64,000 nucleotides of DNA from Streptomyces sabulosicollis. GTDB taxonomy: Bacteria; Actinomycetota; Actinomycetes; Streptomycetales; Streptomycetaceae. Below the pieces are notes generated by a model. The model did no database searches. It had not been told where the DNA came from and saw only the letters and a list, made by a program, of their open reading frames with translations. Position 1 is the first letter of the stretch. Each line of letters opens with the position of its first letter. The translations under genes and the position numbers were made by a program. The stretch spans positions 21,895 through 85,894 of the forward strand of contig NZ_JAEEAP010000001.1 in assembly GCF_016103465.1 (NCBI RefSeq). Reading direction: 5' to 3'. Shown here in pieces: positions 26,399 to 35,235 of the stretch.

Positions 26399-28735
26399 CT
26401 ACTCTCCGTTGTCGACATCGGTGACGGTGCCGTCCTTGATGTACCGGGCGAGGTTGAGCTCCGGGGCGTTGAACTGCTCCCTCACGCCCTCGCCCCACAG
26501 GACCGTCTGGGTGCCCTCGTGCTTGACCAGGCCGGGGTTGACGCCGAGCTTGAAGCCGCCGGGCAGCGGCTTGCCGTCCCGGTAGGGCAGGAAGTCCAGC
26601 GGGCTGGTGCCGTCGGCCGCGTACACGACGCAGTCGGAGAGGATCGCGACCGGGTACTGGCCGGTGAACGCCGCGTGCTTGACGATCTTACGGTGCAGGT
26701 TGATCCGCGTGCGGGAGATGACCGCCGCGCGGATGTCCGGCCGCCAGGTGGGCCGGGCAAGGGCCCGCCATGGTTGCCCGGGCCGCCAGCCCTCGCCTCG
26801 GGGCCGCTCGCGCAGCTTGCCCAGGCCGCCCTTGACCGTGGCCTTGATCGCCGAGACGACGATCGCCAGCTCGGGGTCGCGCTCCTTGTAGCCGTCCATC
26901 GCCGCCAGGAAGTCCGCCGGTGCCAGGTCCGCGTCGACGCCGAGGTCGGCCATCGTCGCGAGGTAGGCGTCGCGCAGCCGCTGGTACCAGCCGTCCAGGT
27001 AACGGCCGTTGTCGTAGCGCACCCATGCCTCGATCGGATGCACCTCGTAGCCGAGCTCCTGGGCGTAGGCGACGGTGGGCGTGGCGTACCAGGCCGGGCC
27101 GTCGGGTCGCTCGCCCTTCGGCGTGAAGGGGCTGGGCAGCAGAGCGGCGTCCAAGTCCGCCCACGTGTCCTTGCCGACCTTCACGCGGCTCAGGTCGACG
27201 TGGGACAGATCGACGAGCCACGAGCCGGGCAGTTGGGGGTCGAACGCCGGTGCCCTGCGGTGCGTCGGTGCACCGAGGCCGACCACCAGGCCGTTCGCTC
27301 CGGCGGCGAAGGCCATGTTCACGTCGATGCCGACCAGGTGCCGCAGGGTGCATTCGGCGTCGGTCATCGGCCGGGCCCAGTCGTACGCCTCCTCGAACAG
27401 CTTCTCGCCGGGACCGCGGATGTGGAACCGCGGCAGGTCCGCCAGGAGCGGGTGTCCGTCCGGGGCCTCGCACGGCGCGCACTCCACCGGGTCCTTCCCC
27501 AGACTGCCGGGGTTGTGCTCGGAGTGCCGTTTGCCCTCGGCGTCGGGCTTGGAGGCGCGGGTCGGCGGGTGCAGGGCGGTCATCAGCTCCAGGCCGGTGA
27601 CGGCCGTGGAGCCGCGCGGGGTGATCACCCGGGACGCGTACGTGCCCAGGAGCCGGGCGAGCTCTGCCGGTGGCAGCTGGGCGGCGGTGTCCCAGTGGCG
27701 GGAGTCCAGCGCGTGCCAGGAGGGGACGCACAGCTGGACGCAGGCGCGTTCGGAGCCCTCCGCGGGGCGGTAGATCCGCGCCCACGGGCCGAACCCGCGC
27801 TTGGTCAGCTTCCAGTCGGCGCGCGCCACTTGCTTGAGGACCTTGTGCTCCTCCGGCAGTCGCCCGGCGAGCCGTTCGGCCTCCGACAGCGTCACCGGCA
27901 GTCCGTACCGCTCCAGCGCGGCCTCGGTGAATACGAGCAGCGGGTCCGCGTCCTTCCCCGCGCGGTGCAGGCGCGGCGCACCGAGCCGCGCCTCCTGCAA
28001 CGCCCACTCCACCAATGACGGGAGGGACTTGGCGGGCACGTCCAGGACCAGGCCGTCGACGCAGTACGCCACGACCTTACGGTCGGCATCGGCGTCGATG
28101 ACGGCGAGCGGACCGTGGGCGAACCGCGGATCGGCAGCGTCCGTCCCCGTGGATGTCTTCCTCGGGACGGCCTTCTTCGCCGCCGGCCGCCGGGACGTCG
28201 GCGTCGGCCCGGGGGCGGCCGCCGGGCGTTCCGCGGCGGCCGGAGCGGCCGGAGCGGGCGGAGTGGGCGCGGTGTGTGGTGCGGGCGCGGTGTGTGGTGC
28301 GGGCGCGGTGTGTGGTGCGGTGGTCCCCGAAGCCGTCATGGCCGTGAGCTCCGACGCGGGGTCGGTGAACGTCTCGGGCGGCGCCGCTTCCTGGGGCGGC
28401 ACGCCGGTTGGGCCGGCACTCGCGGTCGAGGCGCTGTCGGTCGGCCCGGGGGCGGGCGTGGGCGCGGACCCGGGCCCAGGCGCGGGGAAGCGGGCGGCGA
28501 GGCCCTCGAGGAGGCGTGCGTATGCGGCACGCTTCGGCGGCCGCGGCTCGGTACGTCCGGCTTCCCAGTTCCCCACCGCCTCGCGCCGGGTCTGGAGAGC
28601 CTTCGCGATCTGCTCCTGCGTCAGCCCGGCCGCTTCGCGCAGACGCTTACGCTCCGCGGGTTCCGGCAGCGGATCCAGTACAGCCTGTTCCAGCAGCGCG
28701 TCAACGGCACTGAACAGCTCTTCCTCGCTGGACAA
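26399..28735 (-). CDS. tap: telomere-associated protein Tap
   Basis: 778 residues from TTG 28735 with GGAGGTGA 5 nt upstream; GTG 28756 lacks an SD. An N-terminal XRE-type helix-turn-helix (GLTQEQIAKALQTRREAVGN, then WEAGRTEPRP) is followed by a Pro/Ala-rich linker with an 18-bp repeat, then a long domain with GIDVNMAFAAGANGLVVGLG, TPTVAYAQELGYEVHPIEAW and YPVAILSDCVVYAADG. Tap binds the single-stranded telomere overhang and recruits Tpg. It is somewhat longer than the roughly 740 residues I recall for the S. coelicolor protein, mainly in the linker. Confidence 0.93.
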   Translation of the reverse strand: MSSEEELFSAVDALLEQAVLDPLPEPAERKRLREAAGLTQEQIAKALQTRREAVGNWEAGRTEPRPPKRAAYARLLEGLAARFPAPGPGSAPTPAPGPTDSASTASAGPTGVPPQEAAPPETFTDPASELTAMTASGTTAPHTAPAPHTAPAPHTAPTPPAPAAPAAAERPAAAPGPTPTSRRPAAKKAVPRKTSTGTDAADPRFAHGPLAVIDADADRKVVAYCVDGLVLDVPAKSLPSLVEWALQEARLGAPRLHRAGKDADPLLVFTEAALERYGLPVTLSEAERLAGRLPEEHKVLKQVARADWKLTKRGFGPWARIYRPAEGSERACVQLCVPSWHALDSRHWDTAAQLPPAELARLLGTYASRVITPRGSTAVTGLELMTALHPPTRASKPDAEGKRHSEHNPGSLGKDPVECAPCEAPDGHPLLADLPRFHIRGPGEKLFEEAYDWARPMTDAECTLRHLVGIDVNMAFAAGANGLVVGLGAPTHRRAPAFDPQLPGSWLVDLSHVDLSRVKVGKDTWADLDAALLPSPFTPKGERPDGPAWYATPTVAYAQELGYEVHPIEAWVRYDNGRYLDGWYQRLRDAYLATMADLGVDADLAPADFLAAMDGYKERDPELAIVVSAIKATVKGGLGKLRERPRGEGWRPGQPWRALARPTWRPDIRAAVISRTRINLHRKIVKHAAFTGQYPVAILSDCVVYAADGTSPLDFLPYRDGKPLPGGFKLGVNPGLVKHEGTQTVLWGEGVREQFNAPELNLARYIKDGTVTDVDNGE
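28265..28318. repeat. three 18-bp tandem repeats inside tap
   Basis: GGGCGCGGTGTGTGGTGC occurs three times in a row (28265, 28283, 28301), encoding repeated APHTAP units in the Tap linker. The copies are identical, suggesting recent slippage. Not a CRISPR. Confidence 0.85.
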
Positions 28736-28875
28736 GAGCTCACCTCCCCACCACACCCTACCGAAAATCGCGCAACAATCGCACGTGAATCGCTCGTCGA
28801 TCCCACACGGTGAGCTGCCGACGGAAGTGCGAGGTCAGCACCGGCTGTCACAGACGTGGTCTAGCCTCCCGAAGC

Positions 28876-29670
28876 ATGGACCTGGACCTGACGGGACGAC
28901 GGGCGATGGTGACGGGGAGCAGCGGAGGCATCGGCGCTGCAGTGGCCCGGCGGCTGGTCGATGAAGGGTGCGCCGTCTTGGTGCATGGCCGCGACCCTGA
29001 GCATGCTGCCGAGGTCGCGGTGCGGCTTCGCGCTGCCGGTGGAGTGGCGGACGTCGTACTGGGCGACCTTGCTGACGGTGACGCCGCCGCGACGGTGGCC
29101 GAGCGGGCCCTCGAGTGGGGTGTGGAGATACTGGTCAACAACGCCGGCCCGTTCGCCGAGCATGACTGGGAAACGGCGGAGCCGGCGGCGTGGCTGGACG
29201 CGGTGAACGGGAACGTCGTGTCCGCGGTGCGGCTCATCCAGGCCCTGGTGCCCCGGATGCGCGAGCGCGGGTGGGGGCGGGTGGTCAGCGTAGGCAGCCG
29301 GGCCGCGACGACTCCACTGCCGAACATGGTCGAGTATTCGGCGGCGAAGGCGGCGGTGGTCAACATGACGACCAGCCTGGCCCAGCATCTGGCCGGATCC
29401 GGCATCACCGCGAACACGGTAAGCCCCGGTGTCATCGTTACGGACAGCATGCGGCAGATGTTCGAAGACGGAGCGGCCGCACGAGGCTGGCCAGGACAAT
29501 GGACGAAGCTGGAACCGCTGGTGGTGGCCGAGTACGCCCCGAACCCGACGGGCAGGCTCGGCACGGCGGAAGATATCGCGGCAGTGGTGGCGTTTCTCGT
29601 CAGCCCGCTGGCCGGGTACATCAACGGAATCAACTTGCGCGTGGACGGGGGCATCACGTCGGTGCCGTAA
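28876..29670 (+). CDS. short-chain dehydrogenase/reductase (FabG-like)
   Basis: 264 residues from ATG 28876 (MDLDLTGRRAMVTGSSGGIG). Cofactor motif TGSSGGIGAA, NNAGPF, Ser in VSVGSRA, and YSAAKAAV give a complete SDR site; it ends with YINGINLRVDGGITSVP, the usual classical-SDR tail. It is divergent from tap with a 140-bp gap. No partner enzymes nearby, so the substrate is open. Confidence 0.9.
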   Translation: MDLDLTGRRAMVTGSSGGIGAAVARRLVDEGCAVLVHGRDPEHAAEVAVRLRAAGGVADVVLGDLADGDAAATVAERALEWGVEILVNNAGPFAEHDWETAEPAAWLDAVNGNVVSAVRLIQALVPRMRERGWGRVVSVGSRAATTPLPNMVEYSAAKAAVVNMTTSLAQHLAGSGITANTVSPGVIVTDSMRQMFEDGAAARGWPGQWTKLEPLVVAEYAPNPTGRLGTAEDIAAVVAFLVSPLAGYINGINLRVDGGITSVP

Positions 29671-30160
29671 CGGCCCGTTGGGCACCTTCCCGAGGCAATC
29701 TCGTGTAGGCGGTCATCGCTCAGCGTGCCCGCGCCACAGGAGTTGAGCCGGAACCGCTCGGCGCGGAGAAAAACCGGCTCCGGCTCCGGTCCGCTGGCCC
29801 GTGCGGGACCCGTTTCCAGGGCGCGCTGGGCCGTTTCCGCGCTGGGCCGTTTCCAGGGCGTGCTGGGCCGTTTCCGGGGCCCGGTGCGGTCCGTGGTGGT
29901 CACCCGGGCCCCCGGCGCCGCGCGGTCCCTCGTCCAGGTCCGTGCCGAACAGGGCCGACAGGACCACCGGCGGGTGCCCCTGCCACGTCCGCCGGTCGGC
30001 CATGGTGAAACCCCCGACCACCCCGGCCCCGCCGACGACAGCGACCTTCCTGTGCGCGTTCCTGGAGGCGATGCTCACGGCGATGTGGTCCGCGCCGGTG
30101 GTCGACGTGCGGCGCCGCGGGATGGACCGCCGCTGGGGTGGCCCATCCCGCGGAGGCGCG
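29671..30160. other. long non-coding stretch with a degenerate tandem repeat
   Basis: 490 bp between the SDR and the SMP-30-like gene. The only structure I can support is a repeat at 29812-29882: units GTTTCCAGGGCG/TGCTGGGCC at 29812 and 29849 (21 bp), a shorter 16-bp unit at 29833, and a partial unit at 29870. Weak open frames here have no recognisable similarity. Confidence 0.5.
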
Positions 30161-31186
30161 TCAGTTCCGCTGCAACTGCGCGAGCATCAGGGTCGGGTCG
30201 TTCCCGGCCAGGTTGGCGCCGTTGGTCACATAGACCCGATGTCCTCGAACGGCGACGGCCGTGGTCCCCTGCATGCCGTCCTCGGCGTCCAGCAGGGTCT
30301 CTTGGGCGCCGTCCGCGCCCACCCGCACGAGCTTGCTGGTCTGGTTGATCGCGGCCAGGATCTCGGGGCCCCGACCGGTGAAGTCGAAGTCGTCGAGGCC
30401 CTCCAGCCCCGTGGCCCGGACCTCGGCGCGGCCGGAGCCGCCGTCCTTGGTCACCGGGATACGGACGATGGTGCCGTGGTCGGAGTTGCTCGCCCACACG
30501 GCGCCGTTGTGGATCTTCATGCCGTTGGCGCCGAAGAAGCCAGCGGGTGCCAGCGCCGGGTCCGCCGACCACACGGAGGCCCTGCCGCCGCGCAGCGGGG
30601 CCTGCCAGATGCGCCCACCGGTGGAATCGGTGACCAGGAAGCGGTTCCGCTTGCTGTCGATGATCAGTGCGTTCGGCATGGTGTCGGCAGGCAGCGGCAC
30701 GACGAGCCGGGGCTCACCGGAGCGACGGACCTGCCAGATCCCGGTGAGCCCGCCCTCCCCGGAGGAGTAGAGGAAGTACAAGGCGCCGCTGTCCGCCCGG
30801 GCAACCCCGGTGACCACGGGGGTTCCGACGACCGGGGTGGTGCCGCCGCCACCCGGAGGCAGCGGCATGGTGGCGAGTACCTGCACGGCTCCGTCCCGGG
30901 CGACCCGCACCACCTGGCGGGCGGGGATCATGCCGATGACCACGCCGCCGCCGGGCTCCAGGGCGATGCTCTCGGCGACCTGGCCCGCGGCCCGGTCGAA
31001 GTGGGCGAGGACGCGCACGTCGCTCAGGCCGGTGCCAGCCGCGCGGTCGGGGTGCGTGGGGGCGGTGGCCGGGACCGCGGTCGGGGCCGCGAGGGCCGCC
31101 GGGGCCGCGGCGACCGCGGTGAGCAGGGCGGCGAGGCCGAGCGGGACGGTGCGCCGTCGCAGCCCGGTAGGTCGGTAGGGGGACAT
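30161..31186 (-). CDS. secreted SMP-30 / gluconolactonase-like beta-propeller protein
   Basis: 341 residues. The N-terminus (RRRTVPLGLAALLTAVAAAP, then AALA) is an export signal, possibly Tat. The rest has beta-propeller strands such as GGGVVIGMIPARQVVRVARDG, NALIIDSKRNRFLVTDSTGG and NGMKIHNGAVWASNSDHGTI, typical of SMP-30/LRE proteins that bind a divalent metal and often act as lactonases. It lies downstream of a dead LLM oxidoreductase and a TetR operator region, so it was probably co-regulated with them. Confidence 0.82.
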   Translation of the reverse strand: MSPYRPTGLRRRTVPLGLAALLTAVAAAPAALAAPTAVPATAPTHPDRAAGTGLSDVRVLAHFDRAAGQVAESIALEPGGGVVIGMIPARQVVRVARDGAVQVLATMPLPPGGGGTTPVVGTPVVTGVARADSGALYFLYSSGEGGLTGIWQVRRSGEPRLVVPLPADTMPNALIIDSKRNRFLVTDSTGGRIWQAPLRGGRASVWSADPALAPAGFFGANGMKIHNGAVWASNSDHGTIVRIPVTKDGGSGRAEVRATGLEGLDDFDFTGRGPEILAAINQTSKLVRVGADGAQETLLDAEDGMQGTTAVAVRGHRVYVTNGANLAGNDPTLMLAQLQRN

Positions 31187-31424
31187 GGTCTTCTTTTCCT
31201 TTCGATCGTGCGGGGTGGAGAGGGTTCCGCGTGCCGGACGGCGAGGGTTCCGGGCAGGGCGGGCGCTCGGCGGCCACGCGGGGCCGCCGGATGCGCGCCG
31301 ATGGTGCCGGGCCGGCCCGGGAGGTGTCGGTCCGCGCGCGGATCGCCGCGCGGGTCGGTCCGGACGGGGTGAGATGTTCCCGACCGAGCACAGCCGGCAG
31401 TTCCAGCTGAGACACCGCGGCCCT

Positions 31425-31635
31425 GCCCGGCGCGGGCGATCGCACCGACCGTGACCACGGGCGCGGCGCTGTCGACGCCGGGCCCGCCGTGGTGCTCAGC
31501 CACCCACTACCGGGCGCAGCCGGGGCGCTCGGCACGGGGCGGGAGCGCGATCGCGTGGGCGAACGCCGACTCAGGGATGCCGCCGATGATCGTGGTGTCC
31601 AGCACGGAGAGTTGGTCGGGCGGGATGGCGGACAC
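31425..31635 (-). pseudogene. luciferase-like monooxygenase (LLM class) N-terminal remnant
   Basis: From GTG 31635 (SD AAGGAGAG 5 nt upstream) the minus frame reads SAIPPDQLSVLDTTIIGG, IPESAFAHAIA, RAERPGCAR, then TAG (31507-31509) where Tyr is expected, then WVAEHHGGPGVDSAAPVVTV, then GAIARA. This is the start of an LLM flavin-dependent oxidoreductase. After about 70 codons similarity ends. The intact promoter and SD with a nonsense codon and missing C-terminus suggest recent decay. Confidence 0.65.
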
Positions 31636-31664
31636 GGCTCTCCTTTCACTTCACCGCCCGCGGA

Positions 31665-31740
31665 CTGTATCGCACAGTACAGAAAATCCACGGCAGACTG
31701 TATCAGGAAATACAGAATCTCTGTACTGTTGAGTACAGAG
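31665..31740. promoter_or_regulatory. three-copy TetR operator array
   Basis: Three 18-bp sites share the pattern CTGTAY-N6-RTACAG: 31665-31682 (one mismatch), 31698-31715 (perfect dyad) and 31721-31738 (perfect; its symmetry extends to 31719-31740 with 9-bp arms). They fill the gap between the divergent TetR gene (31759) and the LLM remnant/SMP-30 unit. Operator role inferred from symmetry, repetition and position. Confidence 0.7.
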
Positions 31741-31758
31741 CACGGAGGGGTTCTTCTC

Positions 31759-32373
31759 ATGGGACACACACCGGTCACCGCGCGGGGCCGCGCGACCCGA
31801 GAGCGCATCCTCGAATCGGCAGCAGACCTCATCCAGCGCCGCGGCGTCGCGGCGGTGACGCTGGACGATGTCGAACGCGCCGCGGGGGTCGGCCGCAGCC
31901 AGCTCTACCACTACTTCGACGACCGGGACGATCTCATCCGCTCCGTGGTTCACTCCACCGTGGACACCGTGTTGGCCGCACAGGAGCCGCTGCTCCTGGA
32001 GGTCGACTCGCTGGCCGGCATCGACCGCTGGTTCGACGCGATCGTGGCCAACGGGACGCGCCAGGACGCGGTGGGCGGCTGCGCGATCGGTTCGCTGGCC
32101 GCCCAGCTCAGCGGCCGGGACGACCTCACCCGACAGGCATTCGTGGACGCCTTCGCGCGCTGGGAGGCCCCCCTCATCGCCGGTCTGCGCCATATGCAGG
32201 AAACAGGCGAGCTGCGCCCGGACGCGGACGTGACGGAGCTGGCCGACCTCACCATGGCCGCGATCCAGGGCGGCCTCCTGCTGGCTCAAGTCCGCCGCAC
32301 ACCGGACCAGCTCCGCCTCGCCCTGCGCGGCGCGCGGGCGGCGCTTGAGGACGCGCTCACTCCCCTGCCCTGA
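31759..32373 (+). CDS. TetR-family regulator
   Basis: 204 residues from ATG 31759, with GGAGGGG 8 nt upstream. RGRATRERILESAADLIQRR, GVAAVTLDDVERAAGVGRSQ and LYHYFDDRDDLIRSV form the TetR DNA-binding domain. The C-terminal ligand domain has DAVGGCAIGSLAAQLSGRDD, as in TetR regulators of oxidoreductases. Three operators lie directly upstream. Its main target was probably the now-broken LLM gene plus the SMP-30 protein. Confidence 0.93.
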   Translation: MGHTPVTARGRATRERILESAADLIQRRGVAAVTLDDVERAAGVGRSQLYHYFDDRDDLIRSVVHSTVDTVLAAQEPLLLEVDSLAGIDRWFDAIVANGTRQDAVGGCAIGSLAAQLSGRDDLTRQAFVDAFARWEAPLIAGLRHMQETGELRPDADVTELADLTMAAIQGGLLLAQVRRTPDQLRLALRGARAALEDALTPLP

Positions 32374-32589
32374 AGTCGGCCCACCGGCACGACACCTGGA
32401 CCAGCGACTCCTGGCAAAGTTTGACGGAGCGTCGGCTCACCGGGCTGGCGAACCAACGGATTCGGAAGCCGCATGGCGATCGCGGCATTTATACGGAGCG
32501 ATGTTCCGGTAGTCAGTGAACGCCGCCCGCGCAGCCGTGCCGCCGGATACTCGATTCCCAACGCATCCCTGGTGTGCGAGGCTCGGCCA

Positions 32590-33156
32590 GTGCCTGCCTC
32601 CCGAAACGAGTCCGTCCCGCGGTACGCAGTCGACCTGCTGCGCTGGCAGTTCGACCTGACCTGGTCGCTGTTCGCGTACCACCTGGAGAGGCTGGAACCC
32701 GACGACTTCCTGTGGGAGCCCGCCGCGAACTGCTGGACGGTACGCCGGGCCGACGACGGGAGGTGGGTGCCGGACTGGGCGGAGAGCGAGCCCGACCCCG
32801 TTCCCGTACCGAGTATCGGCTGGCTGAGCTGGCACCTCGGCTGGTGGTGGAGCGTGGCCATCGACCACGCTCACGGCAGAGCGCCCCGGGAGCGGAGCGA
32901 CATCATCTGGCCCGGCGCGGGCAAGCCGACTGTCGAGTGGCTGCGCGGATTGCGTGAGGAGTGGCTGGAGGCACTGGGCCGGTTCACCGGTGCCGACCTG
33001 GACTCGACCGCCCCGTTCCCGTGGCAGAACGACCCTCGGCACACCGTTGCGCACATGGTCGCCTGGGTGAACGCCGAACTGATGAAGAACGCTGCGGAGA
33101 TCGGCCAACTCCGTCTCCAGCGGGCTGCCGACCACCCGTCGACGACCGCGGGCTGA
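32590..33156 (+). CDS. DinB-superfamily protein
   Basis: 188 residues from GTG 32590 (the start is uncertain; the frame is open from 32473). The four-helix DinB pattern is clear: RYAVDLLRWQFDLTWSLFAY with HLERL, SIGWLSWHLGWWWSVAIDHA and RHTVAHMVAWVNAELMKNAA. Three conserved His suit the usual metal site. DinB/YfiT proteins are thiol-dependent transferases or unknown; here no bacillithiol/mycothiol partner is adjacent. Confidence 0.8.
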   Translation: MPASRNESVPRYAVDLLRWQFDLTWSLFAYHLERLEPDDFLWEPAANCWTVRRADDGRWVPDWAESEPDPVPVPSIGWLSWHLGWWWSVAIDHAHGRAPRERSDIIWPGAGKPTVEWLRGLREEWLEALGRFTGADLDSTAPFPWQNDPRHTVAHMVAWVNAELMKNAAEIGQLRLQRAADHPSTTAG

Positions 33157-33254
33157 CTGCAGGAAGACCAACGAGACAACCGCTTCGGTCCGCTGCTCCA
33201 CCAGAACGGCGACCTGCGACACGGTGATCGCCGTCGACGCCTGCACTGCCAGCG

Positions 33255-33560
33255 CGACCACGCCGCCAACGCCGCCGGGCTCTCCAGGAAGAAGTCCCAG
33301 GTCTCCACGGTTCGGTCGGGCCCGGCCGGCAGCACCTGGAAGATCATGAAGTTGCCCCGCCCGGGATAGCGCAGCAGGCACGTGTTGGGCCACAGCCACC
33401 ACACCGCGTGTTCCTCGACGGTCGCGCCGGACACGTCGTACACGGTGTTCTCGGACGTGCCCGCGTCCGCGAAGTGGCTCGACCAGATGCCGTGGGTCTT
33501 CACGTCGTAGATGTCCATGTCCACGAGCGAGCAGTTGCCCAGAAGCGCTACCGAAAGGCG
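33255..33560 (-). pseudogene. aromatic ring-hydroxylating dioxygenase alpha-subunit fragment
   Basis: The minus frame GNCSLVDMDIYDVKTHGIW followed by WWLWPNTCLLRYPGRGNFMI, FQVLPAGPDRTVETWDFFLE and SP is the C-terminal catalytic domain of a Rieske non-haem iron oxygenase (glycine-betaine-monooxygenase-like). The Rieske domain, the metal-binding start of the domain and the C-terminal helix are missing. No ferredoxin or reductase genes lie nearby. A gene scrap. Confidence 0.65.
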
Positions 33561-33782
33561 CTGGCGACGCTGACCCGTAACGCCCGGCCCGAGTTGTCGG
33601 GGACCGGGGCGAACAGGCGGGCCACGGTCGGCGAAGCACGGCTGACGGAGGCCGGATGCTTCTCCACGTGCCGAGTTTCAGTGCCGAGTTTCACCCAAAC
33701 CCCAGGCGCCGTACGGCCAGATGAAGGTCCCCTGACGCACGGCGCCCGTGCCTCGCCGGTGGCCGGGCCGCCTCGGCCGCTG

Positions 33783-34016
33783 TTACGACGGTTCGGGAGC
33801 TTTCCAGCGGGTTGCCGAGAAGGTGACGGTGACGGGGGCCTTGGCCGAGACGGCGGTCACCTTCAGCAGAGCGACGTACTTGTCGAGGCTGTCGAACATG
33901 CAGTACCGGTCCCCGGCCCGCAGGTCGGAGACCGGTACGTAGTGCGGATCTTCGGGAGTGGGCCCGGTCCCCGGGAACCCACGCACCCGGCACGACGTCT
34001 TGGCTGCCGTCACCAC
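33783..34016 (-). pseudogene. orphan C-terminal fragment of a secreted/kinase-type domain
   Basis: 77 codons from a GTG ending VPVSDLRAGDRYCMFDSLDK, then YVALLKVTAVSAKAPVTVTF and SATRWKAPEPS. The pattern resembles the extracellular C-terminus of Streptomyces Ser/Thr kinases and related secreted proteins, but no kinase or membrane segment precedes it. It may be a very small gene; I favour a fragment. The preceding 33561-33782 holds nothing I recognise. Confidence 0.35.
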
Positions 34017-34043
34017 GGAGTCGCACAGAGGTCAGGTCAGGTC

Positions 34044-35081
34044 ATGGAACACGAGGGAAACCAGTCCACCGACCGGGCGGCCGACGGCCATGGCGACACC
34101 ACCGCCGAGCAGTTGGGCGGGGGCATCGGCGGGGCGCTCGGCGTCGTCGGACGCTACCGCGGCGCGCTGTACGGCCTCACCCTCCGCGTCTCCGCCCTGA
34201 CCGCCGTGCTCGGCTGCGCGATCGTGGCCGGCGGATTCGCGGCCACCTGGGACACCTTCGAGGGCGTCCGGGACTACGCGGACACCAACATCGCCAACGA
34301 GGACTCCTACGTGGCCTACGCCGACGGTGGCCTACCGCCGTTGGTCAGGGTCGGTGTCGTGGTGTCGGTGCTGTTGCTCGTGCTGGGGCTCCTCGTCGTC
34401 TCCGTCCTGCACACCGCGTACGCCGTCGGCGACTCTCATGCCACGCGCGACGGCGGGCCGCTGGCCACCCGCGAGTTGTGGCGGCGCACGCGTCGGCGTC
34501 TTCCCGCCGCCCTCGCGGTCAACGTGCTGATCGGACTGGCTGTGGGCATCGTGGAGATGGCGGGCCTGGTGCTGTGGGGGCTCGTCGACAGCGGCGAGGT
34601 GCCGGGTGTCGAGCCCACGCCCCTGCACGAGACCGCGACCCCGCAGTACACCCTGGTGGGATGGGTGCTGCCGATCGCCGTGGGGTGTCTTGGCCCGCTG
34701 CTGTACTTCCGCCTGTCGGCGGCCACTGCCGAGACGGTGCTGGAGCGCCGTTCCCCCTTCGTGGCGTTGTACCGCTCCTGGGTGCTGACCCGTCGTGCAC
34801 GATGGCGCACCCTCGGCGTGGGCACGCTGGTCACCGCTGCCGCCGTGCTCGTCTTCTGGCTGGCCCGGTACGCGGCCGCTCCCCTCGCCCACTTCGCCGG
34901 ACTCGGCATGCTGTGGCTCAGCGACGACAATGTGTGGATCACCGGGGTGCTGGTGAAGATCCTGCCCACAGCCGTGGCCCTGCTCCTGCTGCCCCCAGTG
35001 GCCATGCCGCTGGTGTGCGCGGTGTTCGCCCGTCTCCACGGAGACCTGCGCGCTCGCGAGGAGGCGGGGAGCCGCCCATAA
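34044..35081 (+). CDS. multi-pass membrane protein (DUF7847-like)
   Basis: 345 residues from ATG 34044. About six hydrophobic segments are visible, e.g. VSALTAVLGCAIVAGGFAAT, VGVVVSVLLLVLGLLVVSVL, IGLAVGIVEMAGLVLWGLV and YTLVGWVLPIAVGCLGPLLY. A cytosolic stretch ETVLERRSPFVALYRSWVLT with RRARW recalls glycerophosphodiester-phosphodiesterase-type membrane domains common in actinomycetes. No catalytic motif is seen. It stands alone; function unknown. Confidence 0.7.
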   Translation: MEHEGNQSTDRAADGHGDTTAEQLGGGIGGALGVVGRYRGALYGLTLRVSALTAVLGCAIVAGGFAATWDTFEGVRDYADTNIANEDSYVAYADGGLPPLVRVGVVVSVLLLVLGLLVVSVLHTAYAVGDSHATRDGGPLATRELWRRTRRRLPAALAVNVLIGLAVGIVEMAGLVLWGLVDSGEVPGVEPTPLHETATPQYTLVGWVLPIAVGCLGPLLYFRLSAATAETVLERRSPFVALYRSWVLTRRARWRTLGVGTLVTAAAVLVFWLARYAAAPLAHFAGLGMLWLSDDNVWITGVLVKILPTAVALLLLPPVAMPLVCAVFARLHGDLRAREEAGSRP

Positions 35082-35235
35082 GTGAGTCTTGGGGATGGCC
35101 TTTCATTCCTTGAACAGCACCCAGCCCAGCCGCCACCGCCATCAACGCGAACGCGGCAAAGCGCCTCTCCTCCCACATCTCCTTCATCCCCATTTCCGGT
35201 GCATAAGGAGTGGTCGGTAGGAGTGAATGTCCGCG
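35082..35235. other. intergenic stretch between convergent genes
   Basis: 154 bp without a gene I can support. A minus-strand frame with a hydrophobic segment (FAAFALMAVAAGLGAVQG) could be the start of a tiny membrane protein but runs into the overlapping gene. Confidence 0.3.

Noticed and set aside
28265-28318. Possible CRISPR-like repeat
   Set aside because: Units are directly adjacent with no spacers, in frame inside tap, and there are no cas genes. No CRISPR array was seen anywhere in the window.
29713-30078. 121-codon minus-strand frame beginning MSIASRNAHRKVAVVGGAG
   Set aside because: It runs through the degenerate GTTTCC tandem repeat, has no SD and no family pattern, and ends in low-complexity sequence.
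34939-35193. Minus-strand frame beginning MGMKEMWEERRFAAFALM
   Set aside because: The hydrophobic start is suggestive but the rest is antisense to the membrane-protein gene with no conserved pattern.
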